From the NCBI RefSeq assembly GCF_027105055.1, contig NZ_CP114264.1, positions 1,860,001-1,924,000 of the forward strand: a stretch of 64,000 nucleotides of DNA, in the 5' to 3' direction. The notes below the pieces were generated by a model. The model saw only the letters and a program-made list of their open reading frames with translations, had not been told where the DNA came from and ran no database searches. This DNA comes from Acinetobacter sp. TR3 (GTDB lineage Bacteria; Pseudomonadota; Gammaproteobacteria; Pseudomonadales; Moraxellaceae). Each line of letters starts with the position of its first letter. Positions within the stretch are counted from its first letter, which is position 1. The position numbers were made by a program, and so were the translations under genes. Of this stretch, positions 34,788 to 43,576 are shown piece by piece.

Positions 34788-36218
34788 ATGTCTCAGAAAA
34801 AAAGTGTGGTTTTTCAAAAACTCTTACCAACAATTAAACAATATCAACAATCAGGTTTTACCTATGAAAAAATTGTTGAATTACTTAGAGATCAACATGA
34901 TCTTGATTTGGTAAGTGTCGAAACCTTTAAAAGTTATTTATACCGATATGCAAAAGTGAATCCTGCTATGTCTAAAAATACTGTTACATCCCACTCCGCT
35001 CAATCAAGTCGTGAAATCAAGAAATCATCGAAACTTGAGCATGTTTGCTATGACATTCGTGGACCAGTATTACGCGCCGCCAATGAAATGGAGGAGCAAG
35101 GACACAAGATCATCAAGCTCAATATCGGCAACCCTGCACCTTTTGGTTTTGAAGCTCCACAAGAAATTATCAATGATGTTGCATTAAACCTACCGAATGC
35201 GATTGGTTATACAGACTCCAAAGGGATTTTCCCTGCACGTAAAGCCATTTGCCAGTATTATCAGCAAAAAGGCGTTTTTGATATGCACGTTAATGATGTG
35301 TATGTTGGAAATGGCGTGTCGGAACTGATTGTGATGGCAATGCAAGGTTTATTGAACGACGGCGATGAAATGCTCGTTCCTATGCCTGACTATCCATTAT
35401 GGACGGCAGCAGTCAATCTTTCTGGTGGTAAAGCTGTTCATTATAAATGTGATGAAGAAAACTATTGGTATCCTGATCTTGCGGATATGGAAAGCAAAAT
35501 CACAGCAAATACACGTGGTATTGTTATCATCAATCCAAATAACCCAACAGGTTCAGTTTATCCACGTCATGTATTAGAGCAAATTGTTGCTTTAGCTAAA
35601 AAGCATGACTTAATTTTGTTTGCAGATGAAATCTACGACAAAATCATTTATGACGGCATTGAGCATGTTGCAGTTGCAGCTTTAGCTGGCAATCAACTTT
35701 GCATTTCATTTAATGGTTTATCAAAAGCCTATCGTATTGCTGGTTATCGTGCAGGTTGGATGGCGATCACAGGTGATAAATCACGTGCAGCAGACTATAT
35801 TGAAGGTTTAGACATGCTTGCTTCAATGCGTTTGTGTGCAAATCATCAAGCACAATATGCAATTCAAACTGCACTCGGTGGTTATCAGTCTATTAATGAT
35901 TTAATTCGTCCGGGCGGTCGTCTGTATGAACAACGTAATATTGCGTGGGAAATGTTGAATGAGATTCCTGGCGTAAGTTGTGTTAAGCCTGAGGGTGCAA
36001 TGTACTGTTTCCCAAAACTAGACCCTGAGATCTATCCAATTGAAGACGATGAAAAACTGATGTTGGATTTATTAAAGGCTGAAAAAGTTTTGTTAGTTCA
36101 AGGCACAGGTTTTAATTGGCCAACACCAGATCATTTCCGTGTAGTGTTCTTACCTGCTGAAAATGAGCTACGTGAAGCAATTAATCGTTTAAGCCGTTTC
36201 TTGGCAAAGATGCGTTAA
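34788..36218 (+). CDS. AlaA-like aminotransferase with an N-terminal helical extension
   Basis: The 476-residue protein has a class I aminotransferase core from about residue 80 (LEHVCYDIRGPVLRAANEME, the PLP loop NPNNPTGSVYP, and the PLP lysine in NGLSKAYRIAGYRAGW). It is closest to the alanine/glutamate-pyruvate transaminase AlaA. The first 75 residues are extra: two helices (FQKLLPTIKQYQQSGFTYEK and IVELLRDQHDLDLVSVETFK) followed by SYLYRY and a Ser/Thr-rich linker. The extension looks like the small DNA-binding helix-turn-helix of plasmid TraK-like proteins. This is pattern-based inference. An inverted repeat lies in its promoter region. Confidence 0.85.
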   Translation: MSQKKSVVFQKLLPTIKQYQQSGFTYEKIVELLRDQHDLDLVSVETFKSYLYRYAKVNPAMSKNTVTSHSAQSSREIKKSSKLEHVCYDIRGPVLRAANEMEEQGHKIIKLNIGNPAPFGFEAPQEIINDVALNLPNAIGYTDSKGIFPARKAICQYYQQKGVFDMHVNDVYVGNGVSELIVMAMQGLLNDGDEMLVPMPDYPLWTAAVNLSGGKAVHYKCDEENYWYPDLADMESKITANTRGIVIINPNNPTGSVYPRHVLEQIVALAKKHDLILFADEIYDKIIYDGIEHVAVAALAGNQLCISFNGLSKAYRIAGYRAGWMAITGDKSRAADYIEGLDMLASMRLCANHQAQYAIQTALGGYQSINDLIRPGGRLYEQRNIAWEMLNEIPGVSCVKPEGAMYCFPKLDPEIYPIEDDEKLMLDLLKAEKVLLVQGTGFNWPTPDHFRVVFLPAENELREAINRLSRFLAKMR

Positions 36219-36238
36219 ACAAAATTGGCAATAAAAAA

Positions 36239-36261
36239 GGAAGCAAATCGCTTCCTTTTTT
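36239..36261 (+). terminator. Terminator of the AlaA-like gene
   Basis: GGAAGC and GCTTCC pair around a 5-nt loop, preceded by six As and followed by six Ts. Confidence 0.9.
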
Positions 36262-36303
36262 AAGATGAATACTAAAAACCCCACAAAACCAATTCATACT
36301 CTA

Positions 36304-37189
36304 TAGTAAATCTGTTAAAAATAGCATACACTCATGGAATGAGTTATTCAGAACATTTTAGAAAGAAAGTATTAGCTAAGCTTGAAGAAGGATATTCTAT
36401 TCGAGCTGTTGCTGCTCAATTTGAAATTGATAAAAATACGATTGTCCAATGGAAGAAACGTATAGAGATCAAAAGAACTCGTCCACGTAAACCTTCTAAA
36501 ATCGATAATGATGCTTTACGTGCTGATGTTGAAAAATATCCTGATGACTATCAATATGAACGGGCTGCACGTTTTGGATGTGGAGCTTCATCTATTGGTG
36601 ATGCTTTAAAACGCCTAGGTATTACAATAAAAAAAAGACGCTAAGTCACCCAAAAGCTAACTCAGAACTTAGAGAAAGATTTATTGAACAAATAGAGTTA
36701 TTAGAAAAAATTCATCCTATTGTCTACCTTGATGAAAGTGGCTTCAAGTCACATGATCATAGACCTAATGGTTATTCGCAAAGAGGAAAACCATGCTTTG
36801 GACAATATAATTGGCAGTTAAAAAATCAGACCAATGCAATTGGAGCAATTCATCAACAGAAATTGTTTGCAGTAGGATTATTTGATTGCAAAATCAATGC
36901 TGATGTTTTTCATTTTTGGGTTGAGCGATTACTGATCCCTGAATTACCGAAGAATAGTAGTGTGGTTATGGATAATGCAACATTTCATAAAAGAGCGGAT
37001 ACTCAGGCGTTATTGGAACAACAAGGGCATCAGATACTTTGGCTTCCTGCATACAGTCCTGATTTAAATCCTATAGAAAAGATGTGGGCATGGGTTAAAC
37101 GCAAGCGTAAAGAGTGGTTGGTTGATTCAATTGATCAATTATTTCGGTTGTTTTTCAATAAATGTATGAATAATTAAACGGTTTTACTA
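36304..37189 (+). mobile_element. IS630-family insertion sequence, 886 bp
   Basis: The ends are imperfect inverted repeats (TAGTAAATCTGTTAAA at the left, TAGTAAAACCGTTTAA read from the right) flanked on each side by TA, the target duplicated by IS630/Tc1-mariner elements. It contains one transposase in two overlapping frames. It sits between the aminotransferase terminator and the SDR terminator and breaks no gene. The short, complete structure suggests it may still be active. Confidence 0.88.
36339..37177 (+). CDS. IS630-family transposase (programmed -1 frameshift)
   Basis: The first frame (36339-36644, 101 aa) is a Helix-turn-helix region (YSIRAVAAQFEIDKNTIVQWKKR). The second frame carries the DDE catalytic domain: IVYLDESGFKSH, SVVMDNATFHK and DLNPIEKMWAWVK. 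A run of eight As at about 36629-36636, just before the first stop, allows a -1 slip that joins them. The total of 839 bases plus one gives exactly 280 codons. The full-length product is therefore about 279 residues. Confidence 0.85.
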
Positions 37190-37282
37190 TATTGAGTGAA
37201 TGAATGATTTGCAAAATTGCACAGAAACCAGCAGCAATGACTAAAACTCAAACTTAGTTTATGAATAAACCATATAAAAACA

Positions 37283-37316
37283 AAAACAGTTGTAAATTCT
37301 CATTCACAACTGTTTT
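37283..37316 (-). terminator. Terminator of the SDR gene
   Basis: AAAACAGTTGT and ACAACTGTTTT form a perfect 11-bp stem with a 12-nt loop, followed on the minus strand by TTTTGTTTT. Confidence 0.88.
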
Positions 37317-37347
37317 ATAAATTAATCTATAAATGATTTAAATAAAT

Positions 37348-38118
37348 TTATTTCGCAGCCATACGAATACCGCCATCTAAGCGGATCACTTCACCATTTA
37401 AATATGAATTTTCAGCAATATGCGCAACCAAACGACCAAATTCTTCAGGACGTCCCAAACGTGATGGATAAGGCACCATTTGCCCTAAGGCATCTTGTAC
37501 ATTTTGAGGTAAGCCTTTCAGCATTGGAGTTTCCATAATCCCTGGTGCAATGGTTAAAACACGAATTTGATGACGTGCTAACTCTCGCGCAATTGGAAGC
37601 GTCATCGCAACTACAGCACCTTTTGATGCCGAATAAGCCGCTTGTCCAATTTGCCCATCAAAAGCAGCAACAGAAGCCGTATTTACAATCACCCCACGAT
37701 CTTCATCACCTTCAGCAACAATATTTTTACTCATTGCATCTGCTGCGAAACGCAACATGTTAAATGTACCCGTCACGTTGATATGTAAGGTTTTTGAGAA
37801 CATAGCTAAATCATGTACAGATTCTTTGCCCACAACTTTTGCTGAGGGTCCAATCCCTGCACAGTTGATTAGCCCATATACCGCACCATGTTTTGCAACA
37901 ACATCTTTAAAGAATTGCTCTGCAGCTTGCTCATCAGTTACATCTAATTTTACAAATTCAGCCTGCGCACCTAATACCTGTACCTGCTGTTCACCCGCTT
38001 CAGTGTTCATATCGACTAAGGTAACTGTCGCACCTCGTTTTATTAGAACTTCTGCTGTTGCAGCCCCTAAACCAGAGCCACCACCAGTAATAACAAAATG
38101 TTTTCCTTGAATTTTCAT
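37348..38118 (-). CDS. SDR-family oxidoreductase (3-hydroxyacyl-CoA dehydrogenase type 2-like)
   Basis: The ATG at 38118 has GAGGA at good spacing (an ATG six bases earlier is too close). The 256-residue Rossmann enzyme has the cofactor motif TGGGSGLG near the start, an Asp after the second strand (LVDMN, suggesting NAD), NCAG, the catalytic Ser in NTASVAAF, and YSASK. The overall sequence resembles HSD17B10-type 3-hydroxyacyl-CoA dehydrogenases of fatty-acid oxidation. It is divergent from an AraC-family regulator, which probably controls it. Confidence 0.87.
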   Translation of the reverse strand: MKIQGKHFVITGGGSGLGAATAEVLIKRGATVTLVDMNTEAGEQQVQVLGAQAEFVKLDVTDEQAAEQFFKDVVAKHGAVYGLINCAGIGPSAKVVGKESVHDLAMFSKTLHINVTGTFNMLRFAADAMSKNIVAEGDEDRGVIVNTASVAAFDGQIGQAAYSASKGAVVAMTLPIARELARHQIRVLTIAPGIMETPMLKGLPQNVQDALGQMVPYPSRLGRPEEFGRLVAHIAENSYLNGEVIRLDGGIRMAAK

Positions 38119-38207
38119 GTCCATTTCCTCGTAAATTAAAGATATAAATTTTTACAAGCGAGAGTAAAGCCAAGTTTTTTCCGATACAATTCCTAAAAGT
38201 AGCAAAA

Positions 38208-39314
38208 ATGATGCGACTTTTGAGCATTCAACCTATTTACTCTCCTATATTTCATTCCTGTATGAGCAAAAGCACCGATCTCGATCTTAATTCCGCTAAG
38301 GATACAATTTCAATTGCTTTGATTCGTGAAGCATTCAGTGTTGCTGCAAGTCGAGGTTTAGATATTGTAAATATTGCCAATCAAGCGGGCATTTCAGTCG
38401 AACTTCTCAGCTCAACTAAAGCCCGTGTTCCAGTGACGCAATGTGCGCAATTGTGGATTGAACTGGCTGAACAAATGAATGATGAGTTTTTGGGGATGGA
38501 TCGCCACCCAATGCGTCGAGGGAGCTATAGCCTATTAGCAAAATTAGCATTCAGTGCCGAAACCTTAGAACAAGCTATTCAAGAAATCTTAAAGTTTCTG
38601 AGTTTAGTGTTAGATGACATTCAAGGTGAATTGATTCAACAAGGTGCAAAAGCATACTTAATTCTGCATGATCGTGAACATCCTAAACGAATGTTTACCT
38701 ATTCGACCTATTTGATGTTAGTCCATAGTTTAATGTGTTGGCTGAGTGACCAGCGCATCTCTTTTCAGAAAATGACCTTTAAATGTCATCAACCTGTCGA
38801 AATACAGGATTATCGTGTTCGTTTTTGCGAAGATATTCAATTTAATGCTGATCAAAATCTCATTGAGTTTGATGCAAATTACCTCAAACACAAAATCAAA
38901 AAAGATAAACAAGCTTTAAATGACTTTCTCAGACAAACGCCTTATAACCTAATTGTTCGCTTTAAAAATGAAAATTCTTTAAGCTTGCAAATACGTCGTC
39001 AACTGCTTTTACAGCCACCTTCAGAGTGGGATGAACTCAAAGAAGTTGCCCAACAACTGAATATGTCAACGGCAACGATTCAACGCCGCCTCAAACAAGA
39101 AGGCGTCAGTTATCAGCAACTTAAAAATGATATTCGCTGTGATATTGCAATTGAACGGCTCAGTAAAAGCAATGATTCAATTCAGAACATCAGTGATGAT
39201 TTGCATTTCCATGATCCGAGTGCATTTCATCGTGCTTTTAAAAAATGGACAGGCGTCAGTCCAGGTGCTTACCGCGCAAATACACTAAAACACACGCCCA
39301 ATACTTCTTTATAA
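38208..39314 (+). CDS. AraC-family regulator with Arabinose_bd-type sensor
   Basis: The C-terminal 100 residues hold the paired AraC helix-turn-helices (LKEVAQQLNMSTATIQRRLKQEG and QNISDDLHFHDPSAFHRAFKKW). The N-terminal 200 residues resemble the sensor of OruR/ArgR-like AraC regulators (RRGSYSLLAKLAFSAETLEQAI). The 368-residue frame may be over-long: a second ATG at 38262 (MSKSTDLDL) gives 350 residues. It is divergent from the SDR gene with an 89-bp spacer, so control of that gene by a fatty acid-like ligand is plausible. Confidence 0.85.
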   Translation: MMRLLSIQPIYSPIFHSCMSKSTDLDLNSAKDTISIALIREAFSVAASRGLDIVNIANQAGISVELLSSTKARVPVTQCAQLWIELAEQMNDEFLGMDRHPMRRGSYSLLAKLAFSAETLEQAIQEILKFLSLVLDDIQGELIQQGAKAYLILHDREHPKRMFTYSTYLMLVHSLMCWLSDQRISFQKMTFKCHQPVEIQDYRVRFCEDIQFNADQNLIEFDANYLKHKIKKDKQALNDFLRQTPYNLIVRFKNENSLSLQIRRQLLLQPPSEWDELKEVAQQLNMSTATIQRRLKQEGVSYQQLKNDIRCDIAIERLSKSNDSIQNISDDLHFHDPSAFHRAFKKWTGVSPGAYRANTLKHTPNTSL

Positions 39315-39427
39315 AATCAAACTACTGCTAGATTTTATCAATTCGGAAGGATTCTAACCAAAAGCATCTCTAAACCTAAATTGAAAATTTCATCATAATG
39401 TTCAGTTGTCCAATATGGTAAAGTTTG

Positions 39428-39551
39428 TGCTAACTACCCGCATAACGCGCAAGTACCCACAACAAAATCTAAAACTGAGATTACCTCAGAACCATAAAAA
39501 ATTACACAATAATCGGCTGGGTACTTGTCGCAGTTGATGCGAAAGTTAGGC
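39428..39551 (-). repeat. attC recombination site
   Basis: Read on the minus strand, GCCTAAC (R'') starts 15 bases after the cassette gene's stop. The arms CGCATCAACTGCGACAAGTACCCA and CGCATAACGCGCAAGTACCCA (shown here as on the plus-strand left arm) pair fully except for three bases that bulge out of the longer, gene-proximal arm. The segment between R'' and this stem is unpaired (TTT against ACC), and a 55-nt variable loop contains its own small hairpin. Extrahelical bases, an unpaired spacer and a variable loop are the defining marks of attC sites. The outer end is GTTAGCA, which departs from GTTRRRY. Confidence 0.85.
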
Positions 39552-40037
39552 AGTCACAGCAAGTCCTACTCATCATCACAACTTAGCCACATACCAACTT
39601 TATTATTATCAATTACACATAGAAAGCTATCACGACTATGACCTGTGACGGGTTGCCATCCATTTTCAGTAAAATTACTAAAATACTTAGGGCTTGAAAA
39701 CTCGTCTATAAAGGCATCATGAATATTCATCAACTCAATATCATCTAGTCTGTTCCCTGAACCATATCTGATAGCATCTTTCGCCATCCTCATAAAGCAA
39801 GCAGAAAACTCATTACGATTAATCTCATTAAGACCATTTTGAGGTAAGGTTATAGCATTAGTTTCGCTGAGCCAAGGGTAAAACTCATATTCATTATTTT
39901 TTGCAATTACAAGCTCAATACCCTGATAGTCAACAGTATTAGATATATTGGGGGTATAAACATATCCAAAATAGCAATCTTGCCATAATTCCATATGTTG
40001 ATTGAATATATGTTTAATATCCATTTTACATGCCTAA
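39434..40037 (-). mobile_element. Single integron gene cassette at a non-attC site
   Basis: The cassette runs from a G/TTAGGC boundary at 40037/40038, 14 bases before the start codon, to the G/TTAGCA boundary of its attC at 39433/39434. That is 604 bp with one gene. No integrase and no second attC are in view. Joining the flanks gives CCCTTG/TTAGCACAAAC on the minus strand, a plausible secondary target with the required G/TT. This explains why the outer attC end is atypical. Confidence 0.78.
39566..40024 (-). CDS. Integron cassette protein, 152 aa, unknown function
   Basis: The protein is soluble and acidic (ending VGMWLSCDDE) with many aromatic residues, and has no signal peptide or membrane helix. 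The block GWQPVTGHSRDSFLCVIDNN suggests a small globular domain, perhaps of the immunity-protein kind, but I do not recognise the family. There is no ribosome site: the ATG lies 14 bases inside the cassette boundary, as is common for cassette genes. No promoter is evident, and expression would need read-through from outside. Confidence 0.7.
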   Translation of the reverse strand: MDIKHIFNQHMELWQDCYFGYVYTPNISNTVDYQGIELVIAKNNEYEFYPWLSETNAITLPQNGLNEINRNEFSACFMRMAKDAIRYGSGNRLDDIELMNIHDAFIDEFSSPKYFSNFTENGWQPVTGHSRDSFLCVIDNNKVGMWLSCDDE

Positions 40038-40184
40038 CAAGGGTTATTGATCATCTAGTACTTTAATATCTAAGACAGAATGTCCCTATCACAGTATGAT
40101 GACTTCTGCTTCCATAATTAAGGTGTATTGCCAACATTGTGAAATTGAGGCAGCGTTCTATTTACTTCTCAAAGGTTCGTATAA

Positions 40185-40817
40185 ATGTATTTACCTGAAA
40201 TTTTTGAAGAAAAAAATCTTAAAAAATTATACCAACTGATCCAAGACTACCCTTTTGCGACATTAATTAGTCGTAATGCAGAAGGTTTGGAAGCCAATCA
40301 TTTACCCTTTCATTTATTATTTGATGAAAACAATCAAACCGCAACTTTAGTTGCCCATATTGCGAAGAATAATCCTCTGCATACTCAAATTGAAGACGGT
40401 GCAGAAGTTTTAATTATCTTTCAAAGTGAGCAAGGCTATATTTCACCAAACTGGTATCCAAGTAAACAGCAGCACCATCAACATGTACCAACTTGGAACT
40501 ATCAAGTGGTTCACGTTAAAGGAACGATAACCTTCTTAACAGATGAAAAAGTATTACGTGGTATTTTGGCTAAACTCACCCGCACCCATGAAGCTAAACA
40601 AGAAACACCATGGAAAATGTCGGATGCACCAAGTGAATACATTGCTCAAGAGCTAAAAAACATCGTCGGGATTGAAATTCAGATTTCACACATTACAGGC
40701 AAATTTAAACTGAGCCAAAATCGAGAAAAAATAGATGCTTTAGGTGTTATCGACGGACTGCAAAAACAAGGTAATCACCATTTAGCAAATGCCGTAGAGC
40801 AATATATTGAGGATTAA
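40185..40817 (+). CDS. PaiB-family FMN-binding regulator
   Basis: The 210-residue protein matches PaiB (FMN-binding negative regulator family, split-barrel flavin fold): N-terminal MYLPEIFEEKN, FATLISRN, NHLPFHLL, VAHIAKNNP, the signature SPNWYPSK...VPTWNYQVVHVKG and C-terminal GFxLSQN-type KFKLSQNR. In Bacillus, PaiB represses sporulation and degradative-enzyme genes. In proteobacteria the role is unclear. It converges on prmC with a 4-bp overlap. Confidence 0.88.
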   Translation: MYLPEIFEEKNLKKLYQLIQDYPFATLISRNAEGLEANHLPFHLLFDENNQTATLVAHIAKNNPLHTQIEDGAEVLIIFQSEQGYISPNWYPSKQQHHQHVPTWNYQVVHVKGTITFLTDEKVLRGILAKLTRTHEAKQETPWKMSDAPSEYIAQELKNIVGIEIQISHITGKFKLSQNREKIDALGVIDGLQKQGNHHLANAVEQYIED

Positions 40818-41632
40818 GCCTGCTTTTGCCCTAGACTGACACGATCATTGCCACCATAATCTTTGATAGTCTGAATCTGCTTAAAACCTTGTTGCTCAAA
40901 CATATTTCGCACTGCTTGCCCTTGATCATAACCATGTTCAAGCACAATCCAGCCATTCGGTTTGAGCCAGTCTTTCCCTTGACTAATAATGGTTTCAATA
41001 TCAGCCATCCCCTGCTTATCTGCAATCAATGCGCGCTCAGGTTCAGACTTGAGCTTTTGCATATGTACATCTTCAGGGTCAATATACGGCGGATTCGAGA
41101 CAATCAGATCAAATTGTTGTTGCTCTAAAGCTTCAAACCAAGCCCCACAAGCGAACTTCACTTGCATCAGCCCGTGTCGAACTGCATTGTCCTGCGCCAC
41201 GTCTAAAGTTGGTGCGTATATATCAGTTGCAGTGACTTGCCATTGCGGACGCTCACTTGCGAGCGCCAAAGCAATTGCGCCTGTTCCTGTGCCTAAATCC
41301 ACAATATTCGCGTGTTGATCGAGCGGCAGTTTGAGCACCATTTCTACCAAAATTTCGGTATCTGGACGTGGCACTAAAGTGTCATGTGTCACTTTTAAAT
41401 CGAGCGTCCAAAACGGTTGTGAACCAGTGACATAAGCCAATGGTTCGCCCTGTTCAATACGCGCAAGCCCTTCTAAAAAAGCCTGTTTCTGTATTTCAGT
41501 CAACTCTTGCTTAAGTCTTAATTTGAGTTCTAAAGCATTGATACCTAGAAGGTGTTCAAGTAGCCATACCGCTTCTTGACGTTCGTAGCTATCAATTTCA
41601 CCTTTGATTTCTAAGGCTTGAGCAATATTCAT
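40814..41632 (-). CDS. prmC: Release factor glutamine methyltransferase
   Basis: PrmC methylates the GGQ glutamine of the release factors. The 272-residue protein has the SAM motif VDLGTGTGAIALALA, the catalytic IVSNPPYIDP and the N-terminal helical domain with EQGEPLAYVTGSQPFWTLDL. Its start overlaps the prfA stop (TAATG), so the methylase is translated together with its substrate RF1. Confidence 0.95.
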   Translation of the reverse strand: MNIAQALEIKGEIDSYERQEAVWLLEHLLGINALELKLRLKQELTEIQKQAFLEGLARIEQGEPLAYVTGSQPFWTLDLKVTHDTLVPRPDTEILVEMVLKLPLDQHANIVDLGTGTGAIALALASERPQWQVTATDIYAPTLDVAQDNAVRHGLMQVKFACGAWFEALEQQQFDLIVSNPPYIDPEDVHMQKLKSEPERALIADKQGMADIETIISQGKDWLKPNGWIVLEHGYDQGQAVRNMFEQQGFKQIQTIKDYGGNDRVSLGQKQA

Positions 41633-42720
41633 TAGCCGCCATTTTCCTGTGCAAGCATCGCCAACTGATCAGCTTGATATTCACGATGTAGGCTATCTAA
41701 TAACTCTGTTAAATCACCTTCCATAATCGCATCTAACTTATATAGAGTCAGGTTGATACGGTGATCGGTCATACGACCTTGCGGATAGTTATAGGTACGA
41801 ATACGCTCTGAACGGTCACCCGAACCAACCAAGTCACGGCGCATTTCTGAGGTTGCAGCATCAGCAGCGGCACGTTTAGCATTTTCTAAACGTGAGACTA
41901 ACAATGCCATCGCTTTGGCTTTGTTTTTATGCTGTGAACGCTCTTCTTGACATTCCACCACCACACCCGATGGAATATGGGTAATACGCACCGCAGAATC
42001 GGTTTTGTTAATATGCTGACCACCTGCACCTGATGCGCGATAGGTATCAATGCGCAGATCGGCGGGATTAATTTCGACTGTAGTATCTACATCCACTTCT
42101 GGCAGAATCGCAACGGTACACGCTGAGGTGTGTACACGACCTTGAGATTCAGTCGCAGGTACACGTTGAACACGGTGTGCACCACTCTCAAATTTCAAAC
42201 GACCATAGACGCCTTCACCATCAATACGGCAAATGATTTCTTTATAACCACCATGCTCGCCTTCATTTTCAGAAAGCACTTCAATACGCCAACTTTGTGT
42301 TTCAGCATATTTGCTATACATACGGAATAAATCACCCGAAAAGATCGCTGCTTCATCACCACCTGTTCCAGCACGAATTTCAAGGTAGGCTGCATTGGCA
42401 TCATTTGGATCTTTCGGAATCATTAGAACATTTAATTGTTCTTCGAGATCAACTAGAAGCGCTTTATTTTCTTTAATTTCTTCTTCAGCCATATCTTTGA
42501 AATCGGGATCTGATTTCATTGTTTCAGCCGTTTCAATATCTTCTTCCGCTTGACGATATTTGCTCCAAACCTCAGTGATTTCTGTTAAATCATTATGTTC
42601 ACGAGACAATTTACGAAAACGTTTATTGTCCGAAATTACTTCTACATCAGCGAGCAATGCAGTCAGCTCTTCGTGACGATCACAAAGTTGATCCAGTCTT
42701 AAACGGAGTGATGCTTTCAT
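41632..42720 (-). CDS. prfA: Peptide chain release factor 1
   Basis: RF1 ends translation at UAA and UAG. The 362-residue protein has the GGQ motif in [18 protein letters not shown] and the stop-codon recognition region within domain 2 (REHNDL... to ...[13 protein letters not shown], containing the PxT-type tripeptide). Length and start are standard. It is the first gene of the prfA-prmC operon. Confidence 0.95.
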   Translation of the reverse strand: MKASLRLRLDQLCDRHEELTALLADVEVISDNKRFRKLSREHNDLTEITEVWSKYRQAEEDIETAETMKSDPDFKDMAEEEIKENKALLVDLEEQLNVLMIPKDPNDANAAYLEIRAGTGGDEAAIFSGDLFRMYSKYAETQSWRIEVLSENEGEHGGYKEIICRIDGEGVYGRLKFESGAHRVQRVPATESQGRVHTSACTVAILPEVDVDTTVEINPADLRIDTYRASGAGGQHINKTDSAVRITHIPSGVVVECQEERSQHKNKAKAMALLVSRLENAKRAAADAATSEMRRDLVGSGDRSERIRTYNYPQGRMTDHRINLTLYKLDAIMEGDLTELLDSLHREYQADQLAMLAQENGG

Positions 42721-42968
42721 GGGCGGAATATCTCAAAACTAAAGACTCAGTGCCAATCAAAATAATGAAGCACGAGCAAAATCAAAAAATTGCGCATAGT
42801 TTACAGATTCTAGGGCTTAAAAGACATAGAGAAACTAGGTAACTTACCAATCCCCTATTATTTCATGACAATTTCATCGTTTTTTAGTATGTATAGGTTG
42901 TTCTATTACCTGAGCTTCGATATAAATAATCAAAGATAAATTAGAATGATAAAACAATAGGATAAACC

Positions 42969-43040
42969 ATGAATAATTTAATAAACCGCCCAACACTCGC
43001 ATTCGCAGCCGCAAGCTAGTTTGCTGTCTTTATTGGTGTT
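42969..43040 (+). pseudogene. YiaA/YiaB-like membrane protein, N-terminal remnant
   Basis: An AGGAT ribosome site and ATG begin MNNLINRPTLAFAAAS, then a TAG at 43017-43019, then FAVFIGV up to the insertion sequence end at 43040. The TAG replaces a Trp codon (TGG) expected in family members at this place. The gene is thus broken by a nonsense change and by the insertion. Its 3' part is not found on the other side of the element. The DNA from 42721 to 42968 holds nothing else that I can identify. Confidence 0.6.
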
Positions 43041-43274
43041 TGAACCGTACCGAGATTGTCGGAGACAACTTTTCTTGAGAAGATATTCCGATGACAAATT
43101 TGAAATATACACCTGAAATCAAAGAACGAGCAGTACGCTTACTCCTCGAATCTGAAAAAGACTATCCCTCGACTTGGGCAGCAATCACAGCAATTGCACC
43201 TTGATCCTAGCCAAAATAATGGACAGCATGTCCCTCTAAAGATAACGTAACTTCAATCTTTGGAGATCCAAGAA

Positions 43275-43568
43275 ATGGCTAAACGTTTTAGTCCGGAATT
43301 TAAACAGCAAGCAATTGATCATGCACTTTCAAACTCCCACGAGCCTATAGCTGCAATCGCCCATAAATTAGGTGTGGGTTATTCAACCTTAGATAAATGG
43401 ATTCGTGAAGCCAATCCAGTAGGTTCAAGCAAACGTCAACTTTCTCCTGAACAACAGCGGATCTTGGAATTAGAAAAAGAAGTCAAACAGCTCAAGGAAG
43501 CCAATGACATCTTAAAAAAAGCGCATGTGTACTTTCTGACAGATCATGCCAAGAAAAGTACACGGTAA
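43275..43568 (+). CDS. Inner IS3-family OrfA
   Basis: The start is placed at MAKRFSPEFKQQAIDHAL (43275; an upstream in-frame ATG at 43260 is possible). A helix-turn-helix (AAIAHKLGVGYSTLDKWIRE) is followed by a leucine-zipper stretch (ILELEKEVKQLKEANDILKK). The A7G run in ATCTTAAAAAAAGCG near 43520 is a typical -1 frameshift site that would yield the OrfAB transposase. From 43275 to 44434 plus one base is exactly 387 codons. Confidence 0.88.
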   Translation: MAKRFSPEFKQQAIDHALSNSHEPIAAIAHKLGVGYSTLDKWIREANPVGSSKRQLSPEQQRILELEKEVKQLKEANDILKKAHVYFLTDHAKKSTR

Positions 43569-43576
43569 TTCAAGAT

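Noticed and set aside
39428..39551. Reading the attC hairpin as an ordinary terminator
   Set aside because: There is no T-run, the loop is about 55 nt, and the asymmetric bulges together with GCCTAAC next to the gene's stop fit attC.
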